Part shown: positions 5,769 through 10,195 of the stretch, one piece after another | Layout of the letters: every line of letters begins with the position of its first letter | How positions within the stretch are numbered: the stretch's first letter is position 1 | DNA from: CAVQBP01 sp964448105 | Lineage (GTDB): Bacteria > Bacteroidota > Ignavibacteria > Ignavibacteriales > Ignavibacteriaceae | NCBI GenBank assembly: GCA_964448105.1 | Contig: CAYUVK010000143.1 | Coordinates: 1 to 10,195 of the forward strand | Direction of reading: 5' to 3' | Length of the DNA: 10,195 bases | Notes under the pieces: generated by a model | What the model saw: only the letters and a program-made list of their open reading frames with translations | The model's database searches: none | Told to the model about the DNA's origin: nothing | Program-made: the position numbers and the translations under genes

Positions 5769-6515
5769 ATGGAAGAATTAAAAGATAATAAAAACTCGGG
5801 AGTTTCCGGTATCAGAATATTTGTTGGAATTGTATTGATACTTTTAGGCGGATTATTCCTCTTAGATAATCTTGATATCATCTATTTCGATATACCACGA
5901 ATTATTTTTTCCTTTCCTATGATTCTGATAGTCTTAGGAACAATTATTATGATAAATTCCAGGAAAAAAATCTTTGGGGCTCTGCTTTTTGTTTTCGGTA
6001 TATTGTTGATGATGCCCCGGATATTTCCCTGGATTCATTTAAATGCAAGCATCATTTTTCCAATCATAATTATTTTACTAGGAATTTTAATAATTGCCAG
6101 AAGACGAGATCATTATGCATCATCCAGGTATAATGTGTTTCATGGTAGTAAGGGGGATAATTTAAACGCCGATAAAATTGATGAAATTTCCATTTTCGGC
6201 GGAGGAGAAAAAATAATTAATTCAGATAATTTTCAGGGTGGAAATGTAACTTCTATATTCGGTGGTTCGGAAATAGATTTAACAAATTGCAAACTCGCTC
6301 CCGGTGAAAATGTAATTGACGTACTTGCAATTTTCGGAGGAAATACTTTTATAGTACCGAAGGATTGGAATATTCGGACGGATGTTTTCCCTATGTTCGG
6401 GGGTTTTTCCAACAAAATTTACCGCGATCCAAACTTAGTGGTTGATAAAGATAAGGTTTTATTAATAAAAGGAATTGTTCTTTTTGGCGGCGGCGAGATA
6501 AAAAGTTATCATTAA
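5769..6515 (+). CDS. LiaF-like four-helix membrane protein with toastrack C-terminal domain
   Basis: The 248-residue protein has four hydrophobic helices in two hairpins (about residues 15-35, 44-62, 67-84 and 92-110), matching the LiaI/LiaF-like transmembrane region. An RRR stop-transfer cluster follows at 111-113. The C-terminal half (about 135-248) is a beta-repeat domain of the 'cell wall-active antibiotics response' (LiaF-C/toastrack) type, with SIFGGGEKI at 141-149, SIFGG at 162-166, AIFGG at 187-191, MFGG at 209-212 and VLFGGGEI at 237-244. In Firmicutes, LiaF restrains the LiaS kinase until the envelope is stressed. Here a LytS-type kinase gene follows after 17 nt, suggesting that it senses for, or modulates, that kinase. 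AAGGAG fixes the start. Orthology to LiaF is by architecture, so no gene symbol is given. Confidence 0.82.
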   Translation: MEELKDNKNSGVSGIRIFVGIVLILLGGLFLLDNLDIIYFDIPRIIFSFPMILIVLGTIIMINSRKKIFGALLFVFGILLMMPRIFPWIHLNASIIFPIIIILLGILIIARRRDHYASSRYNVFHGSKGDNLNADKIDEISIFGGGEKIINSDNFQGGNVTSIFGGSEIDLTNCKLAPGENVIDVLAIFGGNTFIVPKDWNIRTDVFPMFGGFSNKIYRDPNLVVDKDKVLLIKGIVLFGGGEIKSYH

Positions 6516-6532
6516 ATTGATTTTACAACAAA

Positions 6533-7591
6533 ATGCTAAATAACCCTATACTTAAAAATTTTAGAAACTTTAGCTTTTATCTCCTTTTCTGGTTAATACT
6601 GATTTTATTATCATTCATTATTCTAATAACAGGAGAAAAAATTGATTTATCTATTGCAGCTGCCGACAGTATAATATTCAATTTAATTCTTTGCGGCTTA
6701 GGATTAAGTTTTTGGTACTCGGCAAAATATATACCTTTTGAGAATAATAAGATCCCTAAAATTATTTTAAGTCATGCAATCGGGGGATTTATTACTTCAA
6801 TAATTTGGTTATCGCTCGGCTATTTTATTATCACCTCAATTTATCCTTCGTCTTTAAGCTATAAAAGTTTTTTCTACTCAACTCTTCCCTGGCGGTTTTT
6901 AATAGGACTTTTATTTTATTTTTTAATTACAACATTCTATTACGTTATTATTTACTATACCGGGTTCCAGGAAAGAATTATTCAAGAATCTGAATTGAAA
7001 AATTTAATTACACAGGCGGAGCTCAAATCCTTAAAATTTCAGATTAATCCTCATTTCATTTTTAACAGCCTCAATTCAATGAGTGCACTAACAACAATAG
7101 ATCCCGATAAAGCAAGAAGTATGATCTTAAAGCTTGCAGATTTTCTTCGCTACACTTTAGCAAATAATGAGAAACAAAAAAATAAGCTGAAGGAAGAATT
7201 GCATAATATAAAGCTTTACCTGGATATTGAAAAAATCAGGTTCGAAGATAAGTTCGATTTCGTTGAAAATGTTGAACCGGCATGTCTGGAAAGTTATGTA
7301 CCGAATATGCTGCTGCAGCCTTTAATTGAAAATGCTATTAAACATGCTGTCTATGAATCTATAGAGAAAGTAATTTTAAAATTAGAATGTAAAAAAGTTA
7401 ATGAGTTTATTAATATTTCATTGGAAAATAATTTTGAAAATGGGAACTCCAAACCCAAAGGGGCAGGGATAGGAATAAAAAATATCAGCAATAGACTTGA
7501 ATTACTATATAACAGGAAAAATCTTTTGGAAGTAAAAAAGGAGAATAATATTTTTAGAGTTGATTTATTTATTCCTGTTTCAGAATACTGA
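6533..7591 (+). CDS. LytS-family membrane sensor histidine kinase
   Basis: The 352-residue protein has four predicted membrane helices (about residues 14-33, 43-62, 79-101 and 119-142), then a short coiled-coil-like linker and the His_kinase domain of LytS/YehU/AlgZ type. The phosphoacceptor is His174 in FQINPHFIFNSLNSM. The N box is LQPLIENAIKHAV (261-273; Asn267), and the second glycine box is GAGIGIKNISNRLELLY (310-326). The first glycine box is replaced by an ENNFENG-type segment, as is common in AlgZ-like kinases. There is no separate sensory domain, so signal detection probably occurs in the membrane or through the preceding LiaF-like protein, whose gene ends 17 nt upstream. The start lacks a Shine-Dalgarno, consistent with expression as the second gene of an operon. 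Its target should be the LytTR regulator downstream. Confidence 0.92.
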   Translation: MLNNPILKNFRNFSFYLLFWLILILLSFIILITGEKIDLSIAAADSIIFNLILCGLGLSFWYSAKYIPFENNKIPKIILSHAIGGFITSIIWLSLGYFIITSIYPSSLSYKSFFYSTLPWRFLIGLLFYFLITTFYYVIIYYTGFQERIIQESELKNLITQAELKSLKFQINPHFIFNSLNSMSALTTIDPDKARSMILKLADFLRYTLANNEKQKNKLKEELHNIKLYLDIEKIRFEDKFDFVENVEPACLESYVPNMLLQPLIENAIKHAVYESIEKVILKLECKKVNEFINISLENNFENGNSKPKGAGIGIKNISNRLELLYNRKNLLEVKKENNIFRVDLFIPVSEY

Positions 7592-7612
7592 CATTACGCT
7601 GGATTGTTATTA

Positions 7613-7671
7613 TTCTTAATTGTAATCTTGCTTTTAATCCTATTTTAAAATCGCAATTTTGCAATTAAGAA
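7613..7671 (+). other. 59-nt hairpin between the kinase and regulator genes
   Basis: TTCTTAATTG (7613-7622) pairs perfectly with CAATTAAGAA (7662-7671). After a T-G wobble and two A-T pairs there are two mismatches, then TTGC (7628-7631) pairs with GCAA (7653-7656). The loop is AT-rich. It occupies the middle of the 110-nt gap and ends 30 nt before the regulator's ATG. No T run follows directly, so it looks more like an RNA stability, processing or attenuation element than a full terminator. A palindromic protein-binding site is the alternative. Confidence 0.5.
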
Positions 7672-7701
7672 AATTTGAAATATTAACTCATTTTAAAAAT
7701 C

Positions 7702-8457
7702 ATGCAAGAAAAATTATCTGTTGTTATTATTGATGATGAAAGTCTCGCCCGCCAAATTGTGAAAAAATATCTCGAAGATTATCCATCAATTGCATTAACA
7801 GCTGATTGCAGCAATGGACTCGAAGGAATTAAAAAAATTAATGAATTGCACCCGGATTTAATTTTTCTTGACATACAGATGCCGAAAATAAATGGATTTG
7901 AAATGCTGGAATTAATTGATGAACCGCCGGTAATAATCTTTACAACTGCCTACGATCAATATGCTATAAAAGCTTTTGAAGTAAATGCCGCTGACTATCT
8001 TTTAAAACCTTTTTCCAAAGAACGGTTTGACGAGGCTATTGAAAAAGCAAAAATCTTTTTAAGAGATAAAACGAAGCAGTCCAATCAAATTAAAAATTTA
8101 ATTGCTCACAATGATGAGCAAAAGGAATATCTTGAAAGAATAATCGTTAAGGAAGGAGCAAATATTAATATAATCCCGGTAGATAAAATCAAATATATAG
8201 AAGCTCAAGATGATTATGTATTAATACATTCTGAAATGGGTAAATTTCTTAAGCAGAAGACAATGAAATATTTGGAAAGACACCTTAATCCAAAAGATTT
8301 TATCCGGATACACCGCTCATATTTTACTGCTATAAAAGAAGTTGAAAAAATTGAGCAGATAGGGAAAGATTCTTATGTTGTTAAGCTAAAAAGTATAGTA
8401 AAATCCTTTCCGGTAAGCAAAAGCGGATATGAAAATTTAAAAAAATTTTTAATCTAG
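7702..8457 (+). CDS. LytTR-family response regulator
   Basis: The 251-residue protein has an N-terminal receiver domain (about residues 5-118) and a C-terminal LytTR DNA-binding domain (about 148-249). Receiver landmarks are the acidic pair Asp11/Asp12, phosphoacceptor Asp57 in LIFLDIQMP, Thr82 in IIFTTAYDQYAIKAFEVNAADYLLKPF, and Lys102. The LytTR part shows IPVDKIKYIEAQDDYVLIH, FIRIHRSYFTAI and SFPVSKSGYENLKKFL. It should be phosphorylated by the LytS-type kinase upstream and bind imperfect direct repeats at target promoters; those targets are not identifiable here. The start is an ATG without a Shine-Dalgarno. The 110-nt gap with a hairpin before it is unusual for such a tightly paired system and may allow separate control. 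Confidence 0.93.
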   Translation: MQEKLSVVIIDDESLARQIVKKYLEDYPSIALTADCSNGLEGIKKINELHPDLIFLDIQMPKINGFEMLELIDEPPVIIFTTAYDQYAIKAFEVNAADYLLKPFSKERFDEAIEKAKIFLRDKTKQSNQIKNLIAHNDEQKEYLERIIVKEGANINIIPVDKIKYIEAQDDYVLIHSEMGKFLKQKTMKYLERHLNPKDFIRIHRSYFTAIKEVEKIEQIGKDSYVVKLKSIVKSFPVSKSGYENLKKFLI

Positions 8458-8512
8458 GTCTCAAATTTGCAGTTATATTTTTTATCCTTTTTGATCACAC
8501 TCTAACACACAT

Positions 8513-8536
8513 AAATCAATATTTTTATTGATTTTT
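8513..8536 (+). terminator. AT-rich hairpin terminator after the response regulator
   Basis: AAATCAATA (8513-8521) and TATTGATTT (8526-8534) form a perfect 9-bp stem with a TTTT loop, followed by TT and an AT-rich tail. It lies 55 nt after the regulator's stop. The stem is A-T-rich and the T tract short, so termination may be partial. A second small hairpin, TAATCAT-TTTTAT-ATGATTA, lies at 8608-8627. Confidence 0.45.
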
Positions 8537-8644
8537 AAATAAGTTATTACAAAATTTAATTTAGCTTCTCAAGTTTAGGAAAAGAATGTTCTTATTCTCA
8601 TCAATGGTAATCATTTTTATATGATTATTGAAAAAATATACTCT

Positions 8645-8665
8645 TTATTTATTGGTTTACTTTTT
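8645..8665 (+). promoter_or_regulatory. Promoter-like block before the cytochrome gene
   Basis: This block matches 4632-4652 at 20 of 21 positions, the core being ATTGGTTTACT, a TG-n plus TTTACT extended -10 form. It would give a leader of roughly 55-60 nt before the ATG at 8725, which is preceded by a GAGGG ribosome site (8716-8720). Confidence 0.35.
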
Positions 8666-8724
8666 GTGTTAAAAATTTAATTTTTGAGTATAAAAATTTT
8701 CAACAAATAGAAACCGAGGGATGT

Positions 8725-10195
8725 ATGAACAAAATTTTACTACTGTTTTTTACTTTTATCATTGGATCTTCCCTTGCTTACAGTCAGGAACAAAATTACT
8801 ATTTAGGAACCGGTACTCCCCAGGATGAAGAACTCACATCATGTGCATCATGCCATACAGCAGGTTCCACTGCCAGAGAGACACCTTATTACGATACATG
8901 GAAATTAACATTACATGCGCAGGCGCAAGATTCCATATCTGCAACTAATAGCCACTTCGGATATGATTGTTTAAGATGTCATAACGTTGGTTGGGATGCA
9001 TCAATTATTAATTACGGTGCTGATGAATATGTAATTAAAGATACAACAAAAACACCTAATTATGTAATTACAAATCAAGCTCAATGGGATAGAGTAAAAA
9101 ATGTTGGCTGCGAAGCTTGCCACGGACCTCAAGGAACTGTAGATGGGAAATTAGCAGATGTTGTTAATCATATTTTAAATTATAGTAAAATAGATAGTAT
9201 ACTAGATTATTCTGCACAGAACTGCGGAAAATGTCATTCCGAGGCACATCATCCTTATCTGGAAGAGTGGGAACAATCCGGACATGCAATGTCTGTAAGA
9301 GATACTAGTGGCAACCTAAAGACTAATATTGTAAATAATCCTAATTGTGTTAAATGCCATGTTGCTCAAAGCTTTATTGCTTATGCCAATGATCCGGCAA
9401 ATTATCAACCAAAAATTCTTGCAACCGGAAATGCTATTCAGCCAATTACATGTGCAGCATGTCATGATCCTCACAGTAATAAAAATATTCATCAATTAAG
9501 ATTTCCTATTGTTACAGGTACAAGTGTAATTTGCGATCAATGCCATACTACGGGAATTGACTCGGTAAATATTAATAGCACCCCGAATCATACGACCTCC
9601 GAATGTTTAAGCGGTTCAAAAAATTTCGGATTTCAATATCCGGGAGAGAAATACCCAAATTCTCCTCATACTTATGCCGTTGCTAACAGATGTGTTACAT
9701 GCCACGTTCATTCATCATCGGTACCCGATCCCGTTACAGGATTTTTATCCACAGGGCATACATTTAAACCGAAAACAGCAGCTTGTGCACAACCTGCATG
9801 TCATGGTTCAGAATTTTATTCAGAGGTTGATACTTCAAATCATACAAAAATGTTTGATCTCTATAGAGCTCAAACAGTTACGGACAGTTTATTAAATGCT
9901 CTCTCGGTAAAGCTTGCAAGTGCTTCTTCATCTGATTCTACAACTGATTCCTTTAAAGAAGCTAGATATAATTACCTAGCTTGTAACAATGAAGGAAGTC
10001 ATGGTATTCATAATACATTGCTCGTACAAAAATTATTAAGTGATGCGATAACTCATTTTACCCCAACAGGAGTTAAAGATGTTAATGAAATGCCGGTCAG
10101 TTTTACATTAAGCCAAAATTATCCTAATCCGTTTAATCCGTCAACTCAAATTTCGTTCTCGGTACCTTACGGAAGCAACGTTAATATTACTGTTT
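8725..10195 (+). CDS. Extracellular multiheme cytochrome c with T9SS sorting domain, 3' end cut off
   Basis: 490 codons are visible; the gene runs past the right edge. A Sec signal peptide spans residues 1-21 (MNKILL, cleavage near AYSQ). Eight CXXCH heme sites start at Cys40, 82, 129, 167, 208, 243, 270 and 323. A ninth site is CAQPACH (CX4CH) at 354-360. The spacing, extra histidines and W-LTLHA segment near the first site suggest a cytochrome c554-like family. At 465-474 the segment NYPNPFNPST begins the type IX secretion C-terminal sorting domain, so the mature protein should be exported and held at the cell surface or released. A role in moving electrons to or from an extracellular partner is inferred. 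GAGGG four nt before the ATG supports this start; an ATG at 8721 is out of frame. CNNEGSH at 420-426 is not a heme site. Expect roughly 20-50 further residues of sorting domain beyond the edge. Confidence 0.9.
   Translation, partial: MNKILLLFFTFIIGSSLAYSQEQNYYLGTGTPQDEELTSCASCHTAGSTARETPYYDTWKLTLHAQAQDSISATNSHFGYDCLRCHNVGWDASIINYGADEYVIKDTTKTPNYVITNQAQWDRVKNVGCEACHGPQGTVDGKLADVVNHILNYSKIDSILDYSAQNCGKCHSEAHHPYLEEWEQSGHAMSVRDTSGNLKTNIVNNPNCVKCHVAQSFIAYANDPANYQPKILATGNAIQPITCAACHDPHSNKNIHQLRFPIVTGTSVICDQCHTTGIDSVNINSTPNHTTSECLSGSKNFGFQYPGEKYPNSPHTYAVANRCVTCHVHSSSVPDPVTGFLSTGHTFKPKTAACAQPACHGSEFYSEVDTSNHTKMFDLYRAQTVTDSLLNALSVKLASASSSDSTTDSFKEARYNYLACNNEGSHGIHNTLLVQKLLSDAITHFTPTGVKDVNEMPVSFTLSQNYPNPFNPSTQISFSVPYGSNVNITV

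Noticed and set aside
6233..6415. 60-codon minus-strand frame opposite the LiaF-like beta repeats
   Set aside because: It is antisense to the FGG repeat region, whose glycine-rich codons read as proline-rich on the other strand.
9674..9895. 73-codon frame inside the cytochrome gene on the same strand
   Set aside because: It lies in another frame of the continuous heme-motif reading frame; the cytochrome frame has clear conserved sites here.
9982..10002. CNNEGSH as a tenth heme site
   Set aside because: The second cysteine is serine, and the GSHGIHN context matches the usual C-terminal segment of these cytochromes and not a heme-binding motif.

Overview
The window is AT-rich and carries standard bacterial genes. 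It most likely comes from the Ignavibacteria / Bacteroidota-Chlorobi group. The strongest clue is the last gene, a secreted multiheme cytochrome whose C-terminus holds a type IX secretion (T9SS/Por) sorting motif of the NYPNPFNPST form, which is typical of Ignavibacteria and relatives. LytS/LytTR signalling, a MauE-type DoxX protein paired with a rhodanese, and several genes without a Shine-Dalgarno (SD) sequence fit this group. The placement is inferred from protein character, not from a marker-gene tree.

Left part (1-1485, minus strand): the N-terminal 92 residues of a dimeric-type glycyl-tRNA synthetase run off the left edge and show no AUG, GUG or UUG start. Next comes a complete metallo-beta-lactamase-fold exonuclease of the DNA-ligase-associated family, starting at TTG and preceded by a possible 11-residue leader ORF. 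A divergent control region follows (1454-1595).

Centre (1596-4514): a secreted DUF4097/toastrack-type protein made of SGGDI repeats ends in a strong hairpin terminator. Then comes a probable three-gene operon: a TPM-domain protein, a membrane-anchored rhodanese and a MauE-like membrane protein. Abutting it tail to tail is a decayed 3' fragment of an ECF sigma factor (ECF42/DUF6596 type).

Right-centre (4685-8457): a secreted proline-rich TPR protein has its stop codon overlapped by one end of a 91-bp palindromic element. After a 300-bp non-coding stretch comes a three-gene envelope-sensing module: a four-helix LiaF-like toastrack protein, a LytS-family histidine kinase and a LytTR response regulator. 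The last two are separated by a gap holding a 59-nt hairpin. The arrangement resembles a Lia/Psp-type cell-envelope stress system in which the LiaSR pair is replaced by a LytS/LytTR pair.

Right edge (8725-10195): an incomplete gene for an extracellular cytochrome with eight CXXCH sites and one CX4CH site.

Three genes for exported proteins (1596, 4685, 8725) are preceded by a similar TTGGTWTA promoter-like element. Two of the copies agree at 20 of 21 positions.
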